From: Stereocaulon alpinum
Taxonomy: Eukaryota > Ascomycota > Lecanoromycetes > Lecanorales > Stereocaulaceae
Direction of reading: 5' to 3'
DNA length: 53,520 nt
Assembly: GCA_018257865.1 (NCBI GenBank)
Contig: JAEUBA010000132.1
Location: 1 to 53,520 of the forward strand
Below are positions 24,865 to 36,215 of the stretch, one piece after another. The notes under the pieces are model-generated. The model searched no databases. It had not been told where the DNA came from and was given only the letters and a program-made list of their open reading frames with translations. Numbering within the stretch: the stretch's first letter is position 1; each line of letters starts with the position of its first letter. The position numbers were made by a program, and so were the translations under genes.

Positions 24865-26414
24865 CTAAACGTGCCTGAATCTCAATATGAGCTTTTCACC
24901 GACCGGTCCTGAGACATAGGTGTCTGCCTGCTCGATCCCTTCATCATCCACAATTTCTGTCGTGTAGTTCGTATATACAGCTGCAGTCACCAACTTCATG
25001 TCTGCGCCATCATATCAGCATTTGAGAGCCATTCTCAGCGATTGTGAGGTGACGTACCTTGAATGGCAAAATTGCTGCCCAAGCACATCCTTCCCCCACT
25101 CCCAAATGCCCAAAACCACCGCTTCATCTCCTCTTTATGCTCTGGCTTCGCATTCATCCACCTCTCAGGTATCCATTTCAGTGGCTCTGGATACACTGTG
25201 GCGTTCCGATGCAAGGTGTAGGCATTGGCAGCCACCCTGATTCCCCCAGGTATGTTGCTGTAGCCTTCAAGCGTCGTCCCCGTGGGAGTGTATGGTGTGA
25301 CGCGCGCTTGTATTGCTGGTGCGGCGGCATAGAGCCGCAATGTTTCTTGGAGGATGCTGTCGAGCAAGGGAAGGGAGTCGATGGAGCGTGCGGATGGTAG
25401 GACAGCGTTTTCGTCATGTGGGTGTACGACTGGCGGGCTGAGCGTGAGAAGCTCGTTGCGGAGACGTTGTTGTAGATCGGGCCGCTGGGACAGCTCATAC
25501 ATGAGGTAGGAGAGCGTGATGCCCGATGTTTCGTGCCCGGCGATCAAGTGGTCAAGCATTTCCGAGGCTACGGCCGCCATCTCAAGCTGTGAGTCTGCTG
25601 CCTTGGACGACTCGCGAAATTGCTGCGCAAGACGCCTGTAGACAACTGGCTGTGTCGCTAATGGGTCTTCTTTTGCTGAATCAGATTGAAGGAAGCTCTC
25701 GGCAGCTTTGCACATGGACATGCACCATTGTTCCACTTCGCAGCCCAACCGCTCTTGAGGCAATTGTCCTTTGAAGACCTGGTATTGTTGGATCCAATGG
25801 CGTCGGTAGTCAACGTTGTGCATAAAGTTAGTCCCGTTAGTCAAGCCGAATAGATATGCAGATGTGAAATCCATGCCAACGCCTTGAAAGAAATCAAGCA
25901 CGTCCATTTCAATACCATTTCCTGCCACGGATTGGATGATTGTCAAAAAGCGCTCGAGAATCAAATGATTCGAGGCCTTTTGTAGATCCACTGAGCCGTG
26001 TAGGTAAGATTTGGAGTAGAGATTCGAAATCATGCGCTTCTGAACCGAGTGCGGCTTGTGCTCCAACATGCTGACCAGGTTGGGTTCTCCATAGTTGACG
26101 AATGCATCGAGGTACCATGGGTCCTTTGCAAACCCGCCGATATAGATTGTTTTCAAAGAGTTTGGGGTGCAGGCACTGAGCTCATTTGGGCCGAGTCGGA
26201 CGATAGGACCATGCTTCTGGTGGAGGGAGTAGATGGTGCGTGTTGCGGCACAGGTTCGTCGCTTGGATTGTATCCATAACGATGTTAAGGGCGCCGAGAA
26301 ATGAGCGTTGGGGATCTTCGACAGAGGTGATAAGAATGCTGGCGCGATGATGAACTTGTAGAGTGAGACTAGGAGTAGGAGGACAACTCCGATGATAATG
26401 GTTAAGTAGGCCAT
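24865..26414 (-). CDS. Cytochrome P450 monooxygenase, two exons, 497 aa
   Basis: A haem-thiolate monooxygenase of the microsomal fungal type. It starts with an N-terminal membrane anchor (about residues 3-28) and then a proline-containing hinge (LSKIPNAHFSAP). Later come the I-helix AGHETS (292-297), ExxR (E357-R360), PERW (416-419) and the haem loop FGSGGRMCLG with Cys444. The long ORF breaks off just after the haem loop. A 56-bp intron (25002-25057, GTACGT...GCAG) joins it to a second exon (24865-25001) that supplies the missing C-terminus, starting MKLVTAAVYTNYTT. The joined length is normal for the family and every key residue is present. Substrate unknown; it needs a cytochrome P450 reductase encoded elsewhere. 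ATG start at 26414. Confidence 0.95.
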
Positions 26415-27422
26415 GCTGCGAAGGACGAATCACGAATGCGCAGTGTAAAAGTACACAACCATCATGAATCCATATGGCGGCCACATGGCTGCCAACACTC
26501 TAACTCTTCCCCACTTTCTAGCGGCTGGCTATTTCTGAATCATCGATGATATGCAGCCATGCGATAATTGATAGACCGTGCAGAAAGCGTGCAGCACGTT
26601 ACGTAAAAAGAATGCATAGAAGCTGATACGATCATATGGAATTGCAACGAGATAGGCAAGTAATCAGGATTGGCCAATGCGTATTTCTCTACAACTAGTG
26701 TTGCATGACTAACTCACTGATGGCAAACTAGCCGTGAGTTTGGCGGACGTGATATCTAGTCTGTTTTATTTGGCTTTGGTGGCGCCTTGTAGTAAGTATG
26801 TAGTGTCTTGTTCGATCAACCTGACACCGTCGGCCAAGAGTAGTTATATCGATAGCGTGGGGGTGACGGCCAGTGGAACAATGGGAAGAGTACCCGAGCG
26901 GGCCCGAATTTTGAGTGGGCCTACCTTAGGCGAGATTGGCCCCAAGATCAAAGCCCCTGAAGTAGTGAGAACCCAGATTATACCCCCTAGTCAGACCTCC
27001 GTGAGAGTTTTGGGCCGGCACGCCCGGGACAGCGCCCCGAGAGATCTGAACGATACCTCCCATGGGTCTGCCGTCGAACCTACTGCCCAACCTAATGGCT
27101 GATCTGGCTACACTTGTTCATCATGGAACCCTCACCACCCCAAGCCATTGCCATAATTCGGTGTTATGGGCCCAGGTATGCTCTCGGATTGCACCCTGTA
27201 GGGACCACCTCCAGTAGGTTTCGAGGCAGTAGGTAGATTCGTAATGAAGCAGGATTGCGCCGTTGTAGGTGCATCCGTAAACTTTCACCCTGCTTTGTAA
27301 CAGGAAAGTGCTCGCTATCTATATACAACACGTCTATGAATCATCTACAAAGACCTTCCCTGCAACAATCAAAACCCACCTCAGCATTGGTAAGTACTAT
27401 ACATATGTTGAACCCAAACCTC
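26415..27422. other. Intergenic region between P450 and rhodopsin-like gene
   Basis: It holds the upstream region of the P450 gene (minus strand) and the downstream region of the rhodopsin-like gene. Composition is normal and free of RIP. A 122-codon plus-strand frame at 26734-27102 has no ATG at its start and shows no recognisable domain; I do not call it a gene. Confidence 0.5.
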
Positions 27423-28876
27423 TCACAGGTAGTTCCCACTCCCTTCGTGAGGGTGTCCCGGTTTCTCATCGTGCGAAATCTCGTCACTATGCTGAACGTG
27501 GATGTCGATCTTCTTTTTGATGATCATCTTCCTGCTATCGTTGCTGCCAATACTGGCCGCATCGTGCTTGCCTCCATGTGATATTGTGGTCTCATTGTTG
27601 GTAGTCTCGTTCTTCGAGAACTCCGAGTTCATTCTTGAAGTATGCCTCTTGGCCTTACGAAACATACTTGGTGCATCCATGTTGGAGTAGTTCTTCTCCT
27701 TGTGACCACCCGAGCCCATTGAATTGAGGATATAGCTAGCCCCCTTGCTACCCTTTCTCCCAGCGGTTATATAAGCCTTGCTGCCGAAACCAGCACGGGG
27801 CTCGTCGTTCCGAGTGGCTCCATAATTTGTGCTCACAGCTGACATGAACGGTCTCAAACACGGTATAGTGGCGGCGACGTTGGCGTAGTGCATCTCAATT
27901 TGTGCCCAGATCACAGAACCAACAAGTTCCAGCGTGGGATCTGCAGCCTTGATTCCAATAGCGAGATAATGCAGACGAACAACAGCGAACGCGATCAGTC
28001 TGCAATACAGTCAATATATATATAGGCAGAGAAGGTCTGAGGGAGTATTCATACGGGAGCCGGAAGAAGAATGCAAACACAACCATAAATTTCCTCGACA
28101 TCGACATCTTGAGGTCGCGAACAAGGAATACAGCTAAGCAAACCATGATGATCTCCACGACTATATCGAATGCAGCGACGATCTGCCATTTGACCAACTG
28201 CGGAGGTGTTAGCTCCACAAAGAGCAGTCTCTTGAGTCCGATTCCTTACCATGTTCGTGCATTGAGCAGCGATGTCTGCAAATGGGTGGTTCGCTTCACA
28301 GTTTACAGCAATCAGGAAGACCGAAATGATCATCCAGACGGTAGACAGGCCCAGCGTGGCGTACGAGGCTTTGTTGTGGTAGGGATTCGGAGTTAAACGC
28401 AGGAAGAGGACTAATAGACAGCACTTCGACAAGAACAAGGTGAGGATGAACAGAATATCGCTCGCGACCCAGGTCTGTGAACGTCAGAGGATGCTCCTAA
28501 TCATAGAATTGGCTAAGATGTACCTGTTGCACCGCTTTCAACTCCCCTGGACCAATCAGATCAATCGCTTTGCCCAAGCCCTTATGAATGGAGACGAAAA
28601 GGACGGTGTTCTGGAGGATAGCGAATACCTAGTCACTGTCAGTGGCGGCAGGTTGTTCGACGAGGAAGGTTCCAAACTAACTGTGGCTGCAGTGTGTACA
28701 TGGTCATCCGGAGAGAATGGTGGACTGATGACTATTCTTACATAGAAGCGTACCATGAGACAGACCACTCCGAAGGTGATTCCTATGGCAGCCGCGATGA
28801 TGATCCAGGCTGCATGGTCAGTTGCACTGACGACCTCAACGGGCGCATACAGGGTGGGTGCCGCAGTAGCAGACAT
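27423..28876 (-). CDS. Fungal rhodopsin/Pth11-like seven-TM protein, five exons
   Basis: I join five exons: 28682-28876, 28524-28628, 28250-28474, 28055-28197 and 27423-27999. The introns are 49-55 bp, start GTTAGT, GTACAT, GTAAGG and GTATGA, and end in AG. The 414-aa product keeps frame throughout and shows the fungal rhodopsin-domain pattern. TM1 is AAWIIIAAAIGITFGVVCL; then come a DDH segment, a KGLGK segment before the next helices, a VRLHYL segment, and the hallmark IWAQIEMHYANVAATIPCLR followed by PFMSAVSTNYG. About 140 hydrophilic, charged residues follow, probably cytoplasmic. The family is named for similarity to rhodopsins, but a light-sensing role is not implied; some members act as surface receptors. 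The ligand cannot be read from the sequence. The first ATG in frame is at 28876; an upstream extension has only GTG. Confidence 0.92.
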
Positions 28877-30026
28877 GATGTCGCTCTGCACTGGAACGAG
28901 GATGGAGAAAGGAAAGACTGGAAAAGGATTCCGTAGCTACTCCTGTGAATCTTCAGTGGGTCACGTTGGCGGACCTTGGATCCCGGTATCACGCTAAAGA
29001 GCACGTTGTATCTCTGGGCTCTTGGCAAGCAGGCACATGGGCCGTTGAACGACCGGCGCCATCTTGGCCCCTGCCAAAACTTGATCTCTGCATATCGACC
29101 ATAGACAATGTTCATGGCTGCAATAGTCCTTGTGCCTAACATTCCAGACAGCTCAGATCTGCGATCAATTGCTGAAGGCTTAAATGTGAGACGATTCGCA
29201 AATTCCATGCATTGTGTTATTGGCTGTAAGTAGTCTCTCGTGTTTTGGCCAGATAGACCGTCCAACAAGCAGACCATCACGAGTCTAAATTGGTAAGGCT
29301 TAATGCAAGGTACCAATCATACAGATCGTGTCAGGCCTAATCGAATATAGGGAGATTCTTCGGAATCAGCAGCGCTCTCGGACTCGTAGCTTGAGACCTC
29401 AGCAAAGTCGTCATAGGGAACGTGCGCGCTCATTCACTGTGTGACGCAAAATGCGCATTGCCATCAGAGCTCGTGCAGCGTGCTGTGGAGAATATCGAAA
29501 GTGTTTTTTCATTGCCCATTGACTGCCGTGTACTCCGTACCCGTTATCTCGTGTGAAAGATCGAGTTCAGTCATCTAGACTTCCATCATCCCACATGCCA
29601 GGTTGATGAGATGAATTGGAGTCCATGAGCTGCTTACGATCGATATTCGTTATTCTCTGTTTGTCAACTCCACTTGTATGCTTTGAGGACGATGATTCGC
29701 TGTTCACTGGGTGGTTCTAGTTTAGTTGGCGTTCAGAAAGCGCCACGAGGCAGGGTTCGGAAGTCCTAAGGAGCTTCCGCGCTGGCCCAAGAGCCTGTTG
29801 ATGATTGTCCCGCGCGGGCTCTAAGCCTAGTGGTAACATCCTTGGTATCAGCTATACTTGGTCATCACCTAGTACTTCACCCTAGTTATCCCTTCGCTTA
29901 TCGAACTCGAAATATTGGGATTATTATGCGTAATTTCACTTTCTGTTCCCTACGCTAGCCCTAAATTCGCCGCTGGAGTAGAACCTTTAGAATATCAGTA
30001 AGCTATTGACTGATTAGTCATTAATT
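28877..30026. other. Intergenic region, upstream of the rhodopsin-like gene
   Basis: About 1.1 kb of mostly normal composition that turns into RIP-mutated DNA after about 29900. It should contain the promoter of the gene to the left. GC-rich hairpins occur near 29755-29825. No gene is supported. Confidence 0.5.
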
Positions 30027-30210
30027 TGGGGTGGAATAATCTATTGCTATTGGAGTTATTACAGCTAGATAGAATTGTATATAGAGATTTTATCTAGTGC
30101 GCGTATATAGGCCTTAGCGAGCCCTAGCCCTAGTAGGCTAGCTAAGCGAGCCTTACTAAGTATTACTAAGTAGGCCTTATCTACTATAGTTTTCACTACT
30201 TATTCTAACA
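30027..30210 (-). repeat. Probable LTR of a broken copia element
   Basis: On the minus strand it starts TGTTAGAATA and ends in TATTCCA/CCCCA, as copia LTRs with TGTTGGAATA...TATTCCAACA-type ends do. It directly follows the end of a copia pol frame. The left border is uncertain by several bases, and the partner LTR was not found. Confidence 0.4.
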
Positions 30211-30354
30211 CTCCTATTTAAAACTAGCGGTAGTAAGGTAGCCTACTATCTAAGCTCCCTACTAATTACGCTTATAGCTAGTCCTAGCTTATCTTAGAAA
30301 AGGCGGAATTTATTAGGGGTGAGAGCTTTAGTTATACTATTAATAACTATATTA
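30211..30354 (-). pseudogene. Copia pol C-terminal remnant, distal part
   Basis: The minus-strand reading (with stops) resembles the last residues of copia pol, the MADGMTKALTP-type end, now with stops and Tyr at RIP positions. It continues the fragment at 31809-31990; the two were one until a LINE inserted. Confidence 0.55.
30340..30354. repeat. Target-site duplication of the truncated LINE copy (left)
   Basis: TTAATAACTATATTA here recurs at 31794-31808. The pair brackets the truncated LINE copy together with the later insertion in its tail. Confidence 0.85.
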
Positions 30355-30357
30355 ATT

Positions 30358-31515
30358 AGCTAGCGACGAGATCTAGGTGTATATCCTACTAGCTACGAAC
30401 CTTCAGCTACTACTCGCAGTAGTCTAGAGAGCTAAGAGATCTTATACCGTAATATAGTAGGCCTAACTTATAGCGGTATCTATATTACTTAATATACCTA
30501 TAGTACTTAGGGGAGATCCCTTATTCTCCCCCTTATCCTCCTCCTCCTCCTCCTCCTTAACGAATTAAAGCGATAAAGAACGAACTATCTATAATATAGT
30601 TAATCGAATAGTAAAGTAGTACAGCCGCAGTCTAATATATTAGGGAGAGAAGATTATAAAATAGGGTACGCCTACCTTACCTACCTATACGAACGGGAGA
30701 GAAAGAGTATAGAATAGATATATATAGAACTAAAAACTTAGGCCTAAATAAGGGTTCCTATCTAGCTATTCCTTAGATACTAGTAATATTTAAAACTATA
30801 AAAGGCCTTATCTACCCTAAGAGTTATAAGATAACCGCTATATAGAGCCTAGTAGGACTAAACGTCTACCTCCGCTATTAATAAGTAGGTAAAGTATACG
30901 TATATATAGCGAAAACTCGCGCGTAGAAGGACCTCTATTTATAGTACCTAGATACTAGTACTTATATAGGGTTAGTTACCCTAATAGCTAGGTACTATAT
31001 TAAGGTACTAACGGGATATAATATCCGCTTTAGCAGGGAGTAGCTATATATATATAGATAAGATTAGGCGCGGAAAAAAAAGAATAGAGTAATAGTAGAA
31101 AGGGGTAGTAGAGCTAATAGCTAGTCTAGTAAGGTATATAGTATTCGGCCTAGGCTATACTAACTATACTATAAAGGCTTAGGCCTATAATAGAGAAGGA
31201 TATCTAAGAGGTTAAGATTAAGCTAAAGGAAGGGATAACTAGGTTATCTAGTAGTAGAACGGAACCGCTAACTTTAGGGATTCTCGTAATAAATAAAACT
31301 AGACGGAAGTACTAGTAGTATATAGAGGCCTACTTATTAGTAGGTTATAAAGTATAGGAGAAGGGTTATAGATATACTAAAGTTTTTACCCTTTTAAGAG
31401 GTTTCTTTAGCGGCCGGATAGTATTACTATTAGGTATTATACGTACTCCGTAGGACTCCCTTATTAGTAAAAGCGTTTTACTAGAGTAGGCGTATAAATT
31501 AATTAATTAATCAAT
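30358..31515 (+). mobile_element. 1.16-kb non-autonomous retroposon, copy 1
   Basis: Starts AGCTAGCGACGAGATC and ends in an A/T-rich tail (TTAA/ATTA repeats). It is flanked by the 14-bp direct repeat TAACTATATTAATT (30344-30357 and 31516-31529). It begins at the same base as copy 2 (36216), so the 5' end is defined and not the result of random truncation. It has a run of seven TCC units near 30538-30558. Near the 3' end is a perfect stem TAGTAAAA/TTTTACTA with a GCG loop (31461-31479), followed by the tail; the same layout occurs at the 3' end of the LINE (41125-46690). No ORF of known type was found, and it is RIP-mutated. It may have depended on the LINE machinery, as SINEs do. Confidence 0.8.
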
Positions 31516-31529
31516 TAACTATATTAATT

Positions 31530-31793
31530 AATTAATTGATTTATATACCTACTCTAGTAGAAATACTCTGCTAATAAGGGAGTCCTATAGAATTATCCTA
31601 GTAGAGCGGAAGCTCTACCAGTCGCTAGAGAAACCTTCTTTTAGGTAAAAACTCCCTCTTATCCGTAACCTATTTACCTCTTTATTAATAGCCTCTAGCT
31701 ATACCTATACCTTAAATACTACTTATCTTATCTCTCTCTCCCCTTCTACCCTTAGTCTTCTATCCTAGACCCTGTCGCGTTCTATATCTCTTG
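31530..31793 (-). mobile_element. 5'-truncated copy of the Tad-like LINE
   Basis: Nearly identical over about 260 bp to the 3' end of the full LINE (41131-41395). On the minus strand it ends in an ATTA-rich tail. Its 15-bp target duplication is TTAATAACTATATTA (30340-30354 and 31794-31808), now far apart because the 1.16-kb element inserted in its tail. Confidence 0.85.
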
Positions 31794-31808
31794 TTAATAA
31801 CTATATTA

Positions 31809-31990
31809 GTAGTATTATAATATTATAAGGTTAATTCGCCTATTTCTAATACTATTTCGCGTATAAAATAAAACTTATTACGAATATATTTAGTACGCTA
31901 GTAGTTAATTAGATTAGTAGCTAATTTAATAGCTACCTAGTTATCTCCTATTAGCTTAATAGGTACTAGCTGGAAAGGTATAGGATAGTA
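31809..31990 (-). pseudogene. Copia RNase H remnant, proximal part
   Basis: The minus-strand reading has a LIGDN-stop-VAIKLATN segment followed by RTKYIRNKFYFIRE, the pattern of the C-terminal RNase H of copia pol (GDNQ...A...N, TKHID...H..RE), with His-to-Tyr and Gln-to-stop changes. The 3' continuation is at 30211-30354. Confidence 0.75.
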
Positions 31991-32262
31991 TAGGATATTA
32001 GACTTTCTACTATCCTATAGGATAGTATAGTATAAAGGTCTCGGATCCTATACTACTACTAGTATAGTACGGGTTGGGATAGGATTACTAAGAGGTATAG
32101 AATATTAGTAGGATATCCTAGTAGTATAGGATATCCTAGTAGCGGATAAGATAAGACTTTAGGGAAATAGTTAGTACTAGAAGGCGATAACTAGAATAAT
32201 AACTAGAATCCTTCGAGTAATTATATTATATCTAGTAGTAGAGTTAGGCTATAGTAGTAGAG
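31991..32262. other. Palindrome-rich RIP DNA left of the gypsy element
   Basis: Contains a perfect 20-bp palindrome centred on CCTATAGG (about 32016-32035) and several copies of AGGATATCCT. It is probably the remainder of the copia element. No gene. Confidence 0.5.
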
Positions 32263-32626
32263 TGTTAAGGAACGGGACGTAGACGAGGTATTATTAATTC
32301 TATAGTAAGGACTTAGGTATAGGAGTAAGCTAAGATAAAAGACGAAGAATTAGAAATAGAACGGGGGCAGTAGCTTTAGATATAGGAGCTACTAAAACTT
32401 AATTCCTAATAGGGTAATCTCAGCTAGGCTAGGCTAGGATCTACTAAGGCTTAATATTAACTAAAGTTAATATTAGGTTTAGGGGCCTACTGCACTAAGG
32501 TTTAATAAACCTAGGATTATATTTAATAAATATAGGGTTATATTTAATAAACCTAACTACCTAAGATACGGTACTAGGTCTTAATAATAATATAGTAGGT
32601 ATAGCTTATAAGGCTATACTATAATA
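32263..32626 (-). repeat. Left (3') LTR of the gypsy element
   Basis: 364 bp, starting TGTTAAGGAACGGG and ending ...CTATACTATAATA on the plus strand. It matches 40847-41124 joined to 46704-46806. The boundaries may be off by one or two bases; a GTAGA on each side of the element is a candidate target duplication. Confidence 0.85.
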
Positions 32627-33880
32627 GTAGCCCCCTCTTTAAGGTCGAGCTCCTATAAGAGGTATATAGCGGTAAGGTAGGGACTTAGCGAGATAGGATA
32701 AGAACTAGACGGGTAGAGTAAGGCGAGAACTTAACTCCTCTAAAGTTATAACTAAGTAGGGGCTTAACTTATTTAGAGTCGTAATTAAGGCGAGGCGGGG
32801 ACTTAATTTATCTAGAGTTGTAACTAGGCGGGAGGTTAACTTATTTAGAATTATAACTAAGTAAGGTAAGGCGAGGATTAGGGTAACTCTTTTTAAGTCG
32901 GGTTATACTTCTTAAAAGTACGGAATAAGGTAAGGCGGGGTTAAGCGAGGCTAGGCGAGGATCTATTAGAGATTAATATTAACTTAAGTTAATATCGAGC
33001 TCGTATAGTAATACGGTGATTATTAATAAAGCGAGGCGAGGATAAGATCTAAGTAAGTAAGAGCTCCTTATAGTAGTACCCTTAAATAATATATAGGGAT
33101 TCGTAGGGACTAGCGGCGCTAGGCTTTAAGGCGTAGTACTTATTAATAGCTTATTAATAGTAGTATAGGTATTAAAAGAGTTCCTATATCGCTACGTAGC
33201 CTTCCTAATCGATATAGTACTTTAGTAATAGTAGGTTATATCTATAGTTATACTTAGAGTTTAAGATACCGTTAACGTACTATTCGCGTTGGCCGTCTTT
33301 AGTAATTATAGGTTCTTAGGGTAGTTAGACTTATCTAAGTAGAAGATTATTAGCTACCAGCTGTAGTAAGCTAGCGTAGAAGATAGGGTAGACTTTTATA
33401 GATAGTAGTAGGTCTAGCTGGACTACTAGGGGGTTATTAAAGATCTTAAAGATTTAGAAAGGACTAATATTATAGTTATCTAACTTAATAGAGGGTCGCG
33501 CAGTATTTAGGTTCTTAGTATTTAACTATACTTAGTTATCTACTAAGTATCTTAGGTAGGGGTATTAGTACTAGTTAGCTAAGGACTTAAAGATTACTTA
33601 GGCGATTAATATCTTATCTTATAGGTAGTTATTAAGGGCTTCTATCTATATTATAAATTTATTAGTAGCGATTAGATAGTTATAGGCCTAGGCGGTAAGA
33701 TCTAGGGGTAAGAGTTTAGTTAGTTTAAACCTAATATAAGGGTACTAACTATAGTTAGTTAAGAAAGGTAAGGCTAGGGTACTAGAGAAGTCTATATTAT
33801 TACTAGAGAACTTAACTCCTAGGAGCTACTTTACCTAATTATCTTATATATAGTTAATATATATACGAAGGTAGTGTGAA

Positions 33881-34236
33881 GGTGTGGGATTAAGGGCGTC
33901 GGTTAAGAGATTACAGTAGTAGAATCGCAAGTGCAAGGATACTGTATGTAAGACGGAGGTAGAAGCGAATAAGACGGAGGTAGAATTAAAGACTATTAAC
34001 CGTAACGACTGCCTATTACTAGAATAATTATATATAGAAAAGAATAATAATCCTCCTAAGATATAGTAATATTCGTTGCTATATAAAGGTCCCTAAAGCC
34101 AAGCCCTTGCTAACTAATCGCTGACTAACTAACGTCTACTAACTAATTACCGCCTACTACTGAGAAGCCTGCAGCTGCACTATCTATACCAATTACCGCC
34201 TAATACTAAGAAGCCTGCAGCTGCACTATCCACACC
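33881..34236. repeat. Short insertion or solo LTR that escaped RIP
   Basis: About 356 bp with GGTGTGG...CCACACC inverted ends, including TG...CA. It keeps many CpA and TpG sites while the flanks have almost none. A TATATAAAGG box near 34079 and the tandem pair at 34145-34236 are inside. No clear target duplication was found, so the nature of the insert (solo LTR or MITE) is open. Confidence 0.5.
34145..34236. repeat. 46-bp tandem duplication
   Basis: Two units (34145-34190 and 34191-34236) start AATTACCGCCTA and share AAGCCTGCAGCTGCACTATC. They differ mainly by C-to-T and G-to-A changes. Confidence 0.92.
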
Positions 34237-35734
34237 ACTATAGTAGTATTCTATTACTATATTAAAGCGCTTAGTTTAGCTATCCGTTTAGGGGTAATAG
34301 CCTATAGATATTCGTAGGTTAATCCTAAGCTACTTATAAAGGGACTATTAGACTTCTAACGTAAACTAGGATCCTCTATTAGATATAAGGATATTAGGTA
34401 ATCTATAGAGCTTCTATATATTCTAGTAGAAGCTATCGTAGGCTTCGTTTACTTCTATAGACGTAGTAGGTATAAGGTATTATATCTTAGTTAGTCGATT
34501 AATAAAGACTAGGATATACTAGTAGGTAATTCCCCTATAGGTATAAGGTAGTAAAGGACCTACGTAGTCTATAGAGATATCTCTCTAGCGTCGCTAAGGA
34601 GGTAGTAATAGACGTAGCTAACCTTAGGTATACTAGCGGGAGGGCTTAGTTCTGCGGTATATATAGTAATTTCGTATAAAATATTAGATAGTAGTATAGA
34701 TATTTAGCTATTAATAGGCTTAGTTAATTAACTTATAATACTTTATATAACTAAGGTAGCTACCTACGATACTATTATAGGCTAGCTAGACTAGGCGAAG
34801 CCGTAGCTTATTAGAATTTAGGATATACCGCTTTTTATAGAAGTATAGGACTCCGTCCTTATCTTTATACTTAGCGAGGGGGATTCTACTATAATATCTT
34901 TCCTTAGAGCGTAGTATTTCTAGGACTCTAAGTGCGAACTAGTTAGCTTTATTAGCTCTGTCCTATAGCTACTAGGTTAGGATATCTAGGGGATTTTTAT
35001 TAGGGTTAATAGGATTATTACTATCTAACTTAGGTTTATAGGATAAGGGTAAGGTCTAGGGTTCTAGGTTAAAGTCTACCTCTAAGTCTACTAAGGTTAC
35101 CTAAATTAGGGCGAGGTATAGCTAGAAGGGCTAGATAAGGATATCTAAGATTATTATTATTATAACTAGGGGGACTAGGGCTAGGGCTAGGGAAGATATA
35201 CTTAGCGATATACTCTAGGTATAGTCTATAAGGACTTTTAGGGCTAGGTTTCTCTACTTAAGGATTATCTAGTACTAGTACTAGTATCTAGGGTCTAATA
35301 TATCCCCCTCTTTAGGGAGATCTCCTAATTAACGAGTTAATATATTAGGTTTACTACTATCTTTTCCTAGTTAGTAGGTAATCTTATAGTCGAATTAAGA
35401 TAGGAATTCGCTCTATCTAGCCTAGTAGCGCGATAATTCCTTAGATAAGGTAAAGTACTCTAGGGCTTTATAGTTAGATATTACCTCTATAGGTAAGGCG
35501 GAGCCTTCTAGCTTAGGGCGCTATTCCTTAAAGGCGTAGATAATAGCTATAAGCTCCTTATTATAGATCTTATAGTTATACTTAGTAGAGTTATACTTCT
35601 TTAAGAAGTAAGTAATAGGGCGTAGTATATCTTAGTTATTATACTAGGATAGGATTCCTCCTAATATATAGTTAGAAGCGTCGGTTTCTACTATAGTCTT
35701 ATAGTTAGTATCTATTAGGGGCCGGCCTAGAGCG

Positions 35735-35945
35735 AGTTAATAGGGGTGTTATTAGACTAGGAGAATATATCTAAGGAAGGAAAGCTATATATATAGAGCG
35801 TGTGTATAATATATTAGGGACGCAGCTCGGTAGGCGCTAAGGCCAAAGGGGCCTAGCGTTAGGCCTAGGCCGAATCTAGACCAAACCTAGGCCAAGGTGT
35901 ATAAACACTAGTAAGTAATAAAGGACTAGTAAGTAACGAAAGGCT
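35735..35945. repeat. Short insertion between gypsy RT and RNase H, low RIP
   Basis: The gypsy reading frame is interrupted between a NIILVYFDA segment (near 35955) and a segment leading into VETDAS (near 35690). The interrupting piece has TGTTA...TAACA-like ends, keeps CpA sites and includes GGCCTAGG...CCTAGGCC, which can fold back. A near-match AGCG occurs on both sides. Borders are approximate. Confidence 0.45.
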
Positions 35946-36215
35946 AGCCCGTAACAGCGTCGAAGTAGACTAGAATTATATTAGAGGTAAAGGCTTTCTT
36001 TAGAGCCTTAAAGGCTACTTAGTACTTATTATTCTATTTAAATAGCGTATCTTTTCTAGTTAAGGCGGTTAGTAGTACTGCTAGCTAACTAAACCTATAG
36101 ATAAAACGCCTATAGAAATTAGCGAATCTAAGGAAACTCTAGATATCCTTAATATTAGCGAGCTTAGGCTAATTTAAGATAGTATTAATTTTCTTAGGAT
36201 CTATCTTAATCCCTT

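Noticed and set aside
26734..27102. 122-codon open frame between P450 and rhodopsin-like gene
   Set aside because: It opens with GTG, not ATG; it has no recognisable domain, no splice-site pattern and no clear neighbour on the same strand.
24266..28876. A secondary-metabolite gene cluster in island 1
   Set aside because: Only one tailoring-type enzyme (the P450) is present; no PKS, NRPS, terpene cyclase, transporter or pathway regulator is seen.
28783..29316. 177-codon minus-strand frame overlapping exon 1 of the rhodopsin-like gene
   Set aside because: It is in another frame from the membrane protein and has no domain; a shadow frame.
29822..29834. A-box-like AAGCCTAGTGG as in a tRNA gene or SINE
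   Set aside because: No B-box at a suitable distance and no cloverleaf could be folded.
31991..32150. Cluster of short palindromes as a possible replication origin or recombination site
   Set aside because: AT-rich RIP DNA readily forms such palindromes (TATA, CTAG, ATAT steps), and no other signal supports a function.
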